DNA of 64,000 nucleotides, taken from assembly GCA_025056865.1 (NCBI GenBank), contig JANWVO010000032.1, forward strand, positions 62,001-126,000, in the 5' to 3' direction. This document shows, one piece after another, positions 53,958 through 62,719 of the stretch. The translations under genes and the position numbers were made by a program. The first letter of the stretch is position 1. Every line of letters starts with the position of its first letter. Under the pieces are notes generated by a model that made no database searches, was not told where the DNA came from, and saw only the letters and a list, made by a program, of their open reading frames with translations. The DNA is from Bryobacteraceae bacterium (GTDB lineage Bacteria; Acidobacteriota; Terriglobia; Bryobacterales; Bryobacteraceae).

Positions 53958-54899
53958 CTACCAGGTCCGCTGCTTCAGGATCTCCTGGATCTGTTCCTTG
54001 GGCACGGGCAGCCGGTCCATGTGCTGGCGGAGCCATTCGGTGAAATCCTTCTCGATTTCCGGCGTCCAGCGTGCGTCGATCTGCCCGGGTGTGTACCTGC
54101 CTTCTTTCAGCCGCTGGTGGCCGAACATGTCGCGCAGGCGGACGATCTCGCTGGTCACGACGACCTTCTCGGCAAGATGCGGCGGGATGAAAATGACGCC
54201 CCCGTCACGGCCGAGCACGACATCGCCCGGCATCACCGTAGCGCGCCCGATGCGCACGGGCGCATTGATGGAAATGAGCGTGGAATTCAGTCTCGGCCCC
54301 GACGAGCTGTAATGGTGCGACGGGTGATAAAAGCGGACGAAGGAGACGAAATTCTCCAGCTCCCTGAGGCCGCGGATATCCCGCACGGCGCCGTCATACA
54401 CGATGCCGTTGCCGGATTTCGCATAGATCGCGTTGCCGACGTTGTCGCCAATGGAAGGCCCGTCGATCTTCAGGCCGAAGTGGTCGCACACGTAGACGTC
54501 GCCGGGCTGCAACAGGTCCACCGGCCAGGCATTGGGCGCGCCGATGCGGCCGTCGCGCTTCCCTTCCGCTTCAATCACCTTGTGGATGTCCGGCCGGCCG
54601 GGAACCCAGGCGGCGGTGAGCGCGCGGCCCACGAGCACCTTCCCGGGATGGATCTCCATCCAGCCGTCCTCGTACTGGAAGTTGTAGCCTTCGTTGCGCA
54701 GCACCGCCCAGGCTTCTTCCAGCGTGACCTCTCGCATGCGCTTCAGGATCCCGTCCGGCACCTTCGGCCGTCCATCGGGAAACCGCTCCCCCTTCCATTC
54801 GGGCGTGTAGCGGATCAGATGCTCCTTCGAGAACACGCCGGGCTGGGCGCAAACAGCCGCGGCGCACAGAGCGGCAGCAAGGACGATGCGGATTGTCAT
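53958..54899 (-). CDS. Exported RraA-like (aldolase/regulator fold) protein
   Basis: The 313-residue product has a Sec signal peptide (about 1-19, ending Ala-Val-Cys-Ala-Gln) and an RraA-like domain with Gly-Arg-Ala-Leu-Thr-Ala and Gly-Asp-Val-Tyr-Val-Cys-Asp. Gly-Asn-Ala-Ile-Tyr-Ala-Lys, Gly-Ala-Val-Arg-Asp-Ile-Arg-Gly and [10 protein letters not shown] follow. The last four match the dimethylmenaquinone methyltransferase-related/RraA family. Members act as hydroxy-acid aldolases or RNase E inhibitors. The signal peptide excludes the RNase E role here and suggests a periplasmic aldolase-like enzyme. The open frame runs upstream, but the ATG at 54899 starts the signal peptide. Confidence 0.82.
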   Translation of the reverse strand: MTIRIVLAAALCAAAVCAQPGVFSKEHLIRYTPEWKGERFPDGRPKVPDGILKRMREVTLEEAWAVLRNEGYNFQYEDGWMEIHPGKVLVGRALTAAWVPGRPDIHKVIEAEGKRDGRIGAPNAWPVDLLQPGDVYVCDHFGLKIDGPSIGDNVGNAIYAKSGNGIVYDGAVRDIRGLRELENFVSFVRFYHPSHHYSSSGPRLNSTLISINAPVRIGRATVMPGDVVLGRDGGVIFIPPHLAEKVVVTSEIVRLRDMFGHQRLKEGRYTPGQIDARWTPEIEKDFTEWLRQHMDRLPVPKEQIQEILKQRTW

Positions 54900-54955
54900 G
54901 GCGCTTCTCCGGATGCAGACACTATATCCGCTCCGCAGCACGCTGGCGTGCCGCC

Positions 54956-56350
54956 TCAGAAGCTCAGCACGAGGTGCCAGATGTAGGCGTAGGCGAAGCT
55001 GTCGATGTCGTTCCAGATGCGCCGCATCAGCTCCGCGTCGCCGCGGATGGCGGGAATTTCGGCCAGCCTGTCCTCCCAGCGGAAGCACCGTGGCTCGGGG
55101 CCGAAGTCCGGCGCGGGACACCGCTGCTCCGGCGGAGGAGGCGGCGGAGCCGTGGCGGGCGAGGACGAGTAGATTCCATATTCGCGGGTGAATTCCGTCA
55201 TGGCGCGGACGTTTTCCACCCGCGCATCATTCTGGAGAATGGCCGAAGCGTCCATGATGTAGCCGCCGTTTTCTCCGCAAATGTCGATCAACTCCCTGCA
55301 TTTCGCCCGCACCTGGTCCGGCGTTCCGAATGCCAGCAGGGCGTTCGGCACTCCGCCGCTGAGGCAGAACTTCTTCCCCAGCTTCTCCGCGCACAGCTTC
55401 GGATCGCCGCGGTCGATATGGTAGATGATGCTGCCGGCGGGAAGCGTGGCGAACGTGTCCAGGTGAGCGTCCCATTTCCCCTCGGCGTAGAACAGCACCT
55501 GATTGCCGCGCGCCCACACGGCCTCCACCAGCGGCCGGAACGTGGGCCAGAAGATCTTCTCGAAGTGCTCGTGCGAGATGAAGGGCACGCAGCTCCGGTG
55601 CATCCAGACGGGGATCGGCAGATTGCGCTCCGGGTCGAGCCCTGACAGCGCGATCCGCGCCAGATGCGGCATCAGCGCGCGGCAGGCGGCTTCCACTTTC
55701 TCGGGAATCTCTTTCAGGTCGAAGGCCAGCCCCAGGTAGCCGCGGAACTTGTCGGCCAGCACGTCGAGCGGCGCCTTGAGCATGCCGCTGATGGCGCTGA
55801 CAGTGCCGCACTCCTCCTTCATCCGGCGGACCTGCGGCCCGAATGCGGAGAAATAATCGGCCATGGCCCAGGCGCTTTTTACCAGAGCCAGGTCGCGCCG
55901 CATCGGGGATTTTTCATATTCGGCGGAGATTCTGGGCAGCCATTTCGTCCAGAGGAAAGCGACCGGATCCTCGATGAATTCGTCGTATTCTTCGCGCTGC
56001 ATCCAGGCGTTCTGCGGATCCGGCTCGCGGTACTGGAAGCCCGTGTGCTCGTCGACGTCCACGCCCGGCACGGCATAGTACTTGAGCCCCGCCGCCTGGG
56101 TCAGACCGGTCCAGACGTAGACCATGTTGGGCACGGCGGCGTCCCAATCGTAGTCGCGGCAGCAGCGGATGACCGCTTCAAAGGCCTGCCGGTAGTCGTG
56201 CGTCACCTGCTGCGCGGTCATGCCGCAATGGACGGCAGTGAACTCGGCGGCGAAGGGGCGGATAGGCACACGGTCCGGCCGCCCGTTCCGCATCGCGGTC
56301 ACGTAGCGGTGAAGGCGTTGTGCGTAAAGTTCCTGCGTGTCGGCGGGCAT
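54956..56350 (-). CDS. URO-D-family protein with proline-rich C-terminal extension
   Basis: The 464-residue product has a uroporphyrinogen decarboxylase-like barrel, with the N-terminal Arg-Asn-Gly-Arg-Pro-Asp-Arg-Val-Pro-Ile typical of the superfamily. Within it are Phe-Tyr-Ala-Glu-Gly and Cys-Leu-Ser-Gly-Gly-Val-Pro. It is more likely a methyltransferase-like or unknown member than haem HemE, since the HemE active-site pattern was not seen. The His-x-Cys zinc motif of MtaA-type methyltransferases appears as His-Ile-Asp. A run of six Pro residues links the barrel to about 60 further residues of unknown function. An in-frame ATG at 56398 is an alternative start. Confidence 0.72.
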   Translation of the reverse strand: MPADTQELYAQRLHRYVTAMRNGRPDRVPIRPFAAEFTAVHCGMTAQQVTHDYRQAFEAVIRCCRDYDWDAAVPNMVYVWTGLTQAAGLKYYAVPGVDVDEHTGFQYREPDPQNAWMQREEYDEFIEDPVAFLWTKWLPRISAEYEKSPMRRDLALVKSAWAMADYFSAFGPQVRRMKEECGTVSAISGMLKAPLDVLADKFRGYLGLAFDLKEIPEKVEAACRALMPHLARIALSGLDPERNLPIPVWMHRSCVPFISHEHFEKIFWPTFRPLVEAVWARGNQVLFYAEGKWDAHLDTFATLPAGSIIYHIDRGDPKLCAEKLGKKFCLSGGVPNALLAFGTPDQVRAKCRELIDICGENGGYIMDASAILQNDARVENVRAMTEFTREYGIYSSSPATAPPPPPPEQRCPAPDFGPEPRCFRWEDRLAEIPAIRGDAELMRRIWNDIDSFAYAYIWHLVLSF

Positions 56351-56413
56351 GGCGCAAAGTTCCGCATTCACAATACCAGAGAAACCGGACGGTTTCATCC
56401 GATTCCAGCCCGC

Positions 56414-57385
56414 TCACGAGGCCAGGTATTCGCGGATCAGGAAGATGTTTTCGGGCGGCGTCTCCAGCGGCAGGCATCCGGTGCCCATCAGGCAGTTGGG
56501 CCGCCCCCCGGCAATGGCGAGGATACGGTCCACCTCGCCGAGGATGGCATGGCGGTCCGTGCAGGCGACAATGCGCGGATCCATGTTGATGCGCACCTGC
56601 ACATGCGGGTGCGTGGCGCAGAGGCGGTCGACGAAGCGGCGCTGGTCCGTCTCCACATTGCAGACCACGTATGTTGTTCCCGTGGAGAGCAGATCGTCGA
56701 GGATCTTCACCGTGTCGCCGCCCAGAATGCACGGCGAGGCCGCGCCGGTGATCTCCCGCGTGATTTCCAGCGCGCGCCGCAGCGCGGGCAGCTCGACCTC
56801 GCGGAACTGCCGCGGCGAGATCAACGGCGGAGCCGCGGCAGATTCGAAGAACGCCGGCCTGAGGCCGGACTCATGCACGGCGCGGAGGAAAACAGCCTGG
56901 TTTTCCGCCAGCCGCATCAGCAGGCGTCGCGTGTCCTCGGGCCTTTCCGCAGTGCTCTCGCAGACGCGCGCGAGGCCGAGCAGGTTGATCGCGATCGAAA
57001 ACGGCCCGGCCACCGGGATGCGCACTTCCGCCTCCGGAAGCTCCTTGCGCAGACGCGTGCCCACGCCGATGACCATGGCGATGCGGCCGTCGCGCGCCGG
57101 GTCGAATGGAGGGATCTCCAGAACCTCGTCCAGCGAATGAAACGGCGGCTCGGCCACAGCCGGGATCGAGTCGTCGCCGGCGGGCACGGTGATCCGGGCG
57201 CCGTAGGCTTCCGCCTCGAGATTGTAGATGTCGATGCCCACGACGATGGGCGTATGACGGTAGGCCAGCCATGCGTTGCGGTGTCCGAGGAACATCTTCT
57301 CCGGATCGCGCGAGGCCTCCCACGGAGTGCAGCCCGCCCAGCGCGCGGCGTGTTCGTACACGGAAGGGTGGAATGGGATCTTCAT
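56414..57385 (-). CDS. URO-D-family protein (second)
   Basis: The 323-residue product is a second member of the uroporphyrinogen decarboxylase-like superfamily, judged from Arg-Ile-Pro-Val-Ala-Gly-Pro-Phe-Ser-Ile-Ala, a Cys-Ile-Leu-Gly-Gly-Asp-Thr strand, and the terminal Gly-Thr-Gly-Cys-Leu-Pro-Leu-Glu-Thr-Pro-Pro-Glu-Asn. The last of these matches the end of URO-D barrels. It is shorter than its neighbour and lacks the Pro-rich tail. It is the gene just upstream in transcription order, so the two are likely one unit. The substrate is unknown. Confidence 0.72.
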   Translation of the reverse strand: MKIPFHPSVYEHAARWAGCTPWEASRDPEKMFLGHRNAWLAYRHTPIVVGIDIYNLEAEAYGARITVPAGDDSIPAVAEPPFHSLDEVLEIPPFDPARDGRIAMVIGVGTRLRKELPEAEVRIPVAGPFSIAINLLGLARVCESTAERPEDTRRLLMRLAENQAVFLRAVHESGLRPAFFESAAAPPLISPRQFREVELPALRRALEITREITGAASPCILGGDTVKILDDLLSTGTTYVVCNVETDQRRFVDRLCATHPHVQVRINMDPRIVACTDRHAILGEVDRILAIAGGRPNCLMGTGCLPLETPPENIFLIREYLAS

Positions 57386-57408
57386 CTCCGGTTCCGCCCC
57401 CGATTGTT

Positions 57409-58305
57409 TCACAGGCGGGCAGGGCCGGCGCCGAGGATTTCGCGGACCAGCGCGGCGTTGTCGGCGGCCTGGTCGGAGTGCTTCGGAAACATTCCGATGG
57501 CCACGCAGTCGCCGGGCCCGGCGGCGGCAAATACCTCGCGGAGCGCGGCGAGCCGGTCCCCACGCGTGGCGCAGCGCCTTCCGGCGCCGTATGCCTTGAA
57601 AACAATGCACTGCTTTTTTGTTTTCGACACCCGGGCCAGCATGCGCGCGCGGTCCGGCTCGTAGAAGAATTCGCCCGTCACCGGCCCGCCGGCGAGTTCC
57701 AGCGCTTCCTCGTGCGTGCGGCTGAGGTTGTACAGGCACGCCATGTAGAAGCCGGCAGGCAGCCCGGCGTCCTCGCACCAGTCGATCACTTCCGGGATGT
57801 GCGTGGCGAGGCCCGCGCGCACGCCCGTGTCGCTGATCCGCTTCAGCCGGGCAGCGATCTCCTCCCGCCGGTGATCCACCCAAAGCCGGTCCGTCTGCGC
57901 GCCGTGCAGGCAAATGCCGATCGGACGAAGGGCGGCGGCTTCGCGGACGTTGCGCGCGAAGTCGGCCATTTCCGGCGCCGTCTGGGCGATCCACTGGATG
58001 CGGCCGCCCTCGTTGCGGTATTCGCGCAGGAGCCGGAGGATGTGCCGGTCAGCACGGGACAGCCAGGTGTTGATGCCGGCCCGCTCGCAGGCGGCCAACA
58101 TCACCTTGACGTTGGCCGCGGTGAAGTAGTCCATCATTTCCTCGTCCATGGCGCGGCTCTGGTGCGAGTATCCGCTGACCGGGTTGCCGCCCGCGATCAG
58201 GCGCGACACCATTGCCTCTCCGAAGGGAACCAGAGGGACCAGCGGCGGAGCCGGAGCCGTGGCGGCAAGCGGCGAAGCCAGCAGGAAACGGCGGGACATC
58301 CTCAT
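57409..58305 (-). CDS. Tat-signal TIM-barrel-like protein, function unknown
   Basis: The 298-residue product starts Arg-Met-Ser-Arg-Arg-Phe-Leu-Leu-Ala-Ser-Pro, a twin-arginine-like signal, and has the open look of an aldo/keto-reductase-type barrel. It includes Ser-Arg-Leu-Ile-Ala-Gly-Gly-Asn-Pro-Val-Ser-Gly-Tyr-Ser-His near the N-terminus, then repeated strand-helix units. Cofactor residues of true aldo/keto reductases were not identified. It is first in the row with the two URO-D genes (23 bp gap), so it may work in the same pathway. Start could also be the ATG two codons later. Confidence 0.65.
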   Translation of the reverse strand: MRMSRRFLLASPLAATAPAPPLVPLVPFGEAMVSRLIAGGNPVSGYSHQSRAMDEEMMDYFTAANVKVMLAACERAGINTWLSRADRHILRLLREYRNEGGRIQWIAQTAPEMADFARNVREAAALRPIGICLHGAQTDRLWVDHRREEIAARLKRISDTGVRAGLATHIPEVIDWCEDAGLPAGFYMACLYNLSRTHEEALELAGGPVTGEFFYEPDRARMLARVSKTKKQCIVFKAYGAGRRCATRGDRLAALREVFAAAGPGDCVAIGMFPKHSDQAADNAALVREILGAGPARL

Positions 58306-58417
58306 GAGGCGAGCATAGCCGGGAAAACTGCCGCGCGGAATCCGTTGTTTTTTGTGGAACGGTTGCCGCAGCGCGGCGTCTGAACAAGTGGAAGGGCTCA
58401 CAGCCCGGGAGGACACG

Positions 58418-58609
58418 GTGAACCTCAACGAACGCCTGAAGCTCGAGATGGAGATCCTGGAGCGGATCGACCAGATCCGCAGCCTGGACGACGCGGCGGA
58501 GGTGTCCGAAGAGATTGAGCGCGCCATTCTGGAGCGCGAACTGAAAGAGCTCGAATCGCAGCTTGAAGAGGAGGAGGTGCTGGTGCTGCGCCGCAGGCGC
58601 CGCGGCTGA
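58418..58609 (+). CDS. Small charged coiled-coil protein
   Basis: The 63-residue product from the GTG at 58418 is almost wholly helical: Leu-Asn-Glu-Arg-Leu-Lys-Leu-Glu-Met-Glu-Ile-Leu-Glu-Arg-Ile, then Ile-Leu-Glu-Arg-Glu-Leu-Lys-Glu-Leu-Glu. The tail has five Arg with one Gly. GGGAGG lies five bases before the GTG, the best ribosome site in the neighbourhood. It is followed by a strong terminator, so it is a monocistronic unit. No family was recognised. Confidence 0.7.
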   Translation: MNLNERLKLEMEILERIDQIRSLDDAAEVSEEIERAILERELKELESQLEEEEVLVLRRRRRG

Positions 58610-58654
58610 AGCGATGCCGGGCGAAAGCCCGCCGAAGGCTCCTGGAAATATCCG

Positions 58655-58688
58655 CCCAGCCCGCCCTATTGGCGGGCTGGGCTTTTTT
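58655..58688 (+). terminator. Rho-independent terminator after the coiled-coil gene
   Basis: CCCAGCCCGCC and GGCGGGCTGGG form an 11-bp stem around CTATT, followed by CTTTTTT. It ends the short gene at 58418-58609 and separates it from the sigma-factor operon. Confidence 0.93.
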
Positions 58689-58712
58689 GCGCTTCAGCGG
58701 CGGGCAGAGAGT

Positions 58713-58728
58713 TTACACGGGCGTGTAA
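58713..58728. promoter_or_regulatory. Inverted repeat in the sigma-factor promoter region
   Basis: TTACACG-GG-CGTGTAA is a perfect seven-base inverted repeat about 40 bp upstream of the sigma-factor ATG. It overlaps the -10-like TAATAA. This is a good candidate for an operator controlling the operon. Confidence 0.45.
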
Positions 58729-58768
58729 TAATCGGCTCAGCGCATCGTATGGCAGGGTGAGGCGCAAC

Positions 58769-59290
58769 ATGAGAACGTCCGCGAGCCCTGCCAGATACGA
58801 GACGCCCCCGCCGATGGCGCCGCCGGACGAATTCGCTGCACTCTACGAGAAGTACGCGGGCATCGTCTACCGGACGGCGCTGCGGATCACCGGCCGGCCC
58901 GAAGACGCCGAGGACGCGCTGCAAACGGTGTTTCTCCGCGTCCTGCGGCAGGGCCCGCGGATCGACGAAGCCATCGCGCCGGACAGCTACTTCCGGCGCG
59001 CGGCCGCCAACGCCGCGCTCGATGTGCTCCGTGCGCGGAGCCACCGGGCCGAGGCGCAGCTCGACGAGAGCCTGCCGCACCCGGCCGCGGACTCCTCGCC
59101 ATTCCTCAAAGAGCGCCTCCGCCGCGCGCTCGCCACGCTCGAGCCGCAGGACGCTGAGCTGTTCGCGCTCCGCTACATCGAAGGCGTTTCCAACACGGAG
59201 ATTGCGCGCATGTACGGTCTGGAGCGCTCGACCATCGGGGTGCGGCTGCACCGTATCCGCCGCTGGCTCCAGGAGGAACTCGAGAGATGA
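58769..59290 (+). CDS. ECF-type RNA polymerase sigma factor
   Basis: The 173-residue product has sigma region 2 (Tyr-Glu-Lys-Tyr-Ala-Gly-Ile-Val-Tyr-Arg-Thr-Ala, then Pro-Glu-Asp-Ala-Glu-Asp-Ala-Leu-Gln-Thr-Val-Phe) and region 4 (Ala-Leu-Arg-like helix with Gly-Val-Ser-Asn-Thr-Glu-Ile-Ala-Arg-Met-Tyr-Gly, then Thr-Ile-Gly-Val-Arg-Leu-His-Arg-Ile-Arg). It directs RNA polymerase to a specific regulon. The ATG at 58769 has GAGG seven bases upstream, while the frame is open from a GTG at 58757. Its stop overlaps the anti-sigma gene by four bases. Confidence 0.9.
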   Translation: MRTSASPARYETPPPMAPPDEFAALYEKYAGIVYRTALRITGRPEDAEDALQTVFLRVLRQGPRIDEAIAPDSYFRRAAANAALDVLRARSHRAEAQLDESLPHPAADSSPFLKERLRRALATLEPQDAELFALRYIEGVSNTEIARMYGLERSTIGVRLHRIRRWLQEELER

Positions 59291-61749
59291 AGCGGGAGGG
59301 AGACATGCAGGACGACAGGCTGGAGAAGGCCCTGGAAGCAATGCGGGCCGAGACGGCGCCCGCTGCCGAGGAAGAAGCGGCGCGGGCGCGCGTCTGGGAA
59401 AGGTTGATGGCCTCGCCGGAGGCCCGCTGCGCGGGCTTCCGGGCGATGCTGGAGGCGTACGCGGAAGGCCGGCTGGAGAAGAGCCGGCAGTGGCTGCTCG
59501 AGGACCATCTGGGCCGCTGCGCGCCCTGCCGCCGCGCCTTTGCCGAACTGCGCGGAGCGCCGCGCGCTGCGGCCATACCGGCGGCCCGGGCCACGCTCTG
59601 GCAGCGGACCCGCGTGTGGGCCGTGGCGGCGGGCGTCGCCGCGCTGCTGACCTACGCAGGCCGCGACCGCATGGACCGCTGGCTGGCGCCAGCCGGGCCA
59701 CGGGCCGTCATCGAGCAGGCCCGGGGGCCGGTCTATGATGCGCAGGGCCATCCGCTCAAGGCGGGAGCGGCCATCCCCGACCAGGCTCTGGTGCGCACCG
59801 CAGCCGGCGGAAGAGCGCTGCTGCGGCTGGCCGACGGCTCGCGTGTGGAGGTCAACGAACGCACCGAGTTCGCGCTCATCGGAGCCTGGAGCGGCACGAC
59901 AGTGCGCATGACGCGCGGCGACATCTTCGTCGAGGCCGCCAGACAGCGGCGCGGCGCGCTGCGCGTGCAGACCCGCGACGCCGAGGCGCGCGTGCGCGGC
60001 ACCGTCTTCGCCGTCAGCAGCGGGCTGAACGGCAGCATGGTCACGGTGCTGGAAGGATCGGTGGAGGTGCGCAACGCGAGCGGCGGAAGGCTGCTCAAAC
60101 CGGGCGAAATCGCTGCCACGAATCCGGCGCTCGAGTCGGCAGACATCCGCCGCACGGTGGCCTGGAGCGCAGAAGCCGAGAAGTACCTTGGCGTGCTGGC
60201 GGAGTTCAGCGCGATGGAAAAGGAGCTGACCCGGCTGACTTCGGCTCCTCCGCGCACGGCCGCTACCGTGCTGGCCGCGCTGCCGCGCGACCCGGTGGTC
60301 TACATCGCCGCGCCCAACCTCGGAGCGGCGATGGAAAGGGCCCTGAGCCTGATGAGCGAGCGGGCGGCGCAGAACACCGCCTTCGCCGAGTGGTGGAACT
60401 CGCCGGACATGGCGCTGCTGCGCGACTCGCTGAGCGATCTGGCGCGGATCTCGCCCATGCTGGGCGAGGAGACCGTGTTCACGGTGTCGCTGATGCCTTC
60501 GGGAGCGGCGCCGGTGCTCCTGGCCCCGGTGAAGCCCGGCCTCGAGCAGGCGCTGGAGGCGCAGTTGCGGCAGATTCGCGCCAGCCGCGGCCATCCCCTC
60601 GCCTGGCGCATCGCGGACGGAAGGCTGACGGTGGCGCCCACGCAGGACCGCCTCGACTGGGCGCTGCGCACGGCAGGCGAGGGCGCGGCGACGCCGTTCG
60701 CCCAGGAAATTGCCGCGCACTACCAGCGGGGAGCTGGCTGGATGGCGGCCATTCAACCGGGCACGCGCCTGCGGCAGACGACAGGCCAGGAGTTTCCGGT
60801 TCGTTTTGTATTTTTCGAGCAGCGCCGCACCGTGACGGGTGACGAGCAGGAGATGATGCTGCGCTTCACGCCCGGCGCCTCCACGCTGCCAGCCTGGCTG
60901 GATTCGACCGGCAATTCCACGGCGGCCGAGTATTTCTCGAAGCAGGCCAACGTGGTCTTCGCCGGCAGTTCGCGCGAACCGCGGCAGATCTACGACGAGA
61001 TGGTGGCGCAGATGGGCAAGCTGCGGCCGGAAGCGGCGCAGCGGCTGGCGGAGATCGAACGCAAGCTGGGCGTCCGTCTGGGCGATGACATCGCCTCCTC
61101 GCTTGGCACGGATTTCGCCGTGGGCATCGAGCAGCCGGCGGTGCCGGTTCCCGTGTGGCTGGCCGTGATGGAAGTGCGGCGGCCGGCGACGCTGGACGGC
61201 TCCATCACCAGGCTGGTGGACGCGCTCAATCAGGAGTTCGCTGCGCAAGGCGCAGGACAGCGCCTGACGCTGAAGCAGGAGAGCTCCGGCGGGCGCTCCT
61301 GGAAGACGCTCACGGCCGAGGGGTCTGCGGCCAGCGTGACGTGGACCTACCACGGCGGCTTCCTCGTGGCCGGGCCGGACCGCGCCGCGGTGGAGCGCGC
61401 CATCGCCACCCGTGAGGGCGGCCTGACTCTGGTGCAGCAGCCGGCCTTCCGCAGCCTTCTTCCGGCGGCGACCGGCGTGCATCCGGCGGGCTTCCTGTGG
61501 GTCAACCTGGGCGACGAGCTGCGGAAGCTGGCCGCGGGCCTTTCGAATCCCGCCCTCAAGACGATGCTTGAAAACCGCGGCCCGGCGCTGGTCACTCTGG
61601 CGAGCGACGGGGAACGGATCCGCGCCGCGAGCCGTAGTTCCTTTGCGAGCCTGCTGCTCGACGCGATGCTGGCCGGCAGGGCACAATCGGTATCGGGCCC
61701 CGCTGCGAAGCAGGCGCGGAAGGAACGCAATGCCACAGCCCGTCGTTGA
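59287..61749 (+). CDS. Anti-sigma/FecR-domain membrane protein with large periplasmic part
   Basis: The 820-residue product has a zinc-finger-like anti-sigma N-terminus (His74-x3-Cys78-x2-Cys81), one transmembrane helix (about 110-123), a FecR-type domain (about 138-240: Arg-Thr-Ala-Ala-Gly-Gly-Arg-Ala-Leu-Leu, Met-Thr-Arg-Gly-Asp-Ile-Phe-Val) and a periplasmic region of over 500 residues. This last part was not matched to a known family. The anti-sigma part should hold the sigma factor at the membrane until a signal arrives. The large tail is unusual for anti-sigma factors. It overlaps the sigma gene by four bases and the ABC gene by 20. Confidence 0.8.
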   Translation: MKREGDMQDDRLEKALEAMRAETAPAAEEEAARARVWERLMASPEARCAGFRAMLEAYAEGRLEKSRQWLLEDHLGRCAPCRRAFAELRGAPRAAAIPAARATLWQRTRVWAVAAGVAALLTYAGRDRMDRWLAPAGPRAVIEQARGPVYDAQGHPLKAGAAIPDQALVRTAAGGRALLRLADGSRVEVNERTEFALIGAWSGTTVRMTRGDIFVEAARQRRGALRVQTRDAEARVRGTVFAVSSGLNGSMVTVLEGSVEVRNASGGRLLKPGEIAATNPALESADIRRTVAWSAEAEKYLGVLAEFSAMEKELTRLTSAPPRTAATVLAALPRDPVVYIAAPNLGAAMERALSLMSERAAQNTAFAEWWNSPDMALLRDSLSDLARISPMLGEETVFTVSLMPSGAAPVLLAPVKPGLEQALEAQLRQIRASRGHPLAWRIADGRLTVAPTQDRLDWALRTAGEGAATPFAQEIAAHYQRGAGWMAAIQPGTRLRQTTGQEFPVRFVFFEQRRTVTGDEQEMMLRFTPGASTLPAWLDSTGNSTAAEYFSKQANVVFAGSSREPRQIYDEMVAQMGKLRPEAAQRLAEIERKLGVRLGDDIASSLGTDFAVGIEQPAVPVPVWLAVMEVRRPATLDGSITRLVDALNQEFAAQGAGQRLTLKQESSGGRSWKTLTAEGSAASVTWTYHGGFLVAGPDRAAVERAIATREGGLTLVQQPAFRSLLPAATGVHPAGFLWVNLGDELRKLAAGLSNPALKTMLENRGPALVTLASDGERIRAASRSSFASLLLDAMLAGRAQSVSGPAAKQARKERNATARR

Positions 61750-62719
61750 GATCGAAGATCTGCACGTAGTTTTGGGGCGGCGGGAGATCCTGCACGGGAT
61801 CTCCTGCCGCCTTGGCGTTTCCGGGGCGGGCCGCGCCATCGGCCTGCTGGGTCCGAACGGCGCCGGCAAGTCGACGCTGATCCGCACGCTGCTCGGCTTC
61901 CACAGGCCCTCGCGGGGCATGGCGCGCGTGCTGGGGTTCGACTGCCACCGCCAGCGGCGGCAGGTGCTCGAACGGATCGGCTACATGCCGGAGACAGACT
62001 CCTTCGTCGCCTCGATGACCGGGGTCGAGTTCCTTCGCGTCATGGGGGCCCTGAGCGGGCTGCCCGGGGAGATCGCGCTCGAGAAGGCGCACGAGACGCT
62101 CTTCCACGTCGGGCTTGGCGAGGCGCGGTACCGGACGCTGGGAACGTATTCGCTCGGCATGCGGCAGATGGCGCGGCTGGCGCAGGCCATTGTGCACGGA
62201 CCAGAGCTGGTGATTCTCGACGAGCCCACCAACGGGCTGGATCCTTCCGCGCGGCGCCGCATGCTCGACCTGATCCGTCAGATGAAGGGCGAACACGGCA
62301 TGAGCGTGATCGTCTGCTCGCACCTTCTGGCGGACGTCGAACAGGTGTGCGACGAAGTGGTGATCCTGAAGGACGGCGCCGTGGTGCATCATGCCGACCT
62401 CGAAGCGGAGCGGCGCGCGAACCGGCGATTCGTGGAGCTGGAGGTGGAGGGCGACGACAGCCGCCTCGGCGAGGCGCTCGAGCAGCGCGGCGCCGCGTGC
62501 GTGCGCGAATCGGCCGGACTGTGGCGCATCGTGCTGCCTGCGGACTTCGACCTGCGCGAGCTTTGGGCGCTCGCGGCGCGGCAGGGTCTGAGCGTGCGCC
62601 GACTCACGCAGCGGCGGGACACGCTGGAGGAGATTTTCATGAAGGCGATGGGACTGCTGCGGCAGACGCCTGGCGAGGCGGCTGCGGGCGAGGAGGTGCA
62701 AGTCCGTGGCGATTTATAG
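61730..62719 (+). CDS. ABC transporter ATP-binding protein
   Basis: The 329-residue product has Walker A Gly-Pro-Asn-Gly-Ala-Gly-Lys-Ser (41-48), the signature Tyr-Ser-Leu-Gly-Met-Arg-Gln near 142-148, Walker B Leu-Val-Ile-Leu-Asp-Glu-Pro-Thr (about 163-170) and the switch His in Cys-Ser-His-Leu-Leu. The C-terminal 80 residues are an extra domain common in exporters of the bacitracin/Cu-processing NosF type. The frame runs upstream, but the ATG at 61730 is the family start. It energises the permease that starts inside its last codons. Confidence 0.9.
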   Translation: MPQPVVEIEDLHVVLGRREILHGISCRLGVSGAGRAIGLLGPNGAGKSTLIRTLLGFHRPSRGMARVLGFDCHRQRRQVLERIGYMPETDSFVASMTGVEFLRVMGALSGLPGEIALEKAHETLFHVGLGEARYRTLGTYSLGMRQMARLAQAIVHGPELVILDEPTNGLDPSARRRMLDLIRQMKGEHGMSVIVCSHLLADVEQVCDEVVILKDGAVVHHADLEAERRANRRFVELEVEGDDSRLGEALEQRGAACVRESAGLWRIVLPADFDLRELWALAARQGLSVRRLTQRRDTLEEIFMKAMGLLRQTPGEAAAGEEVQVRGDL

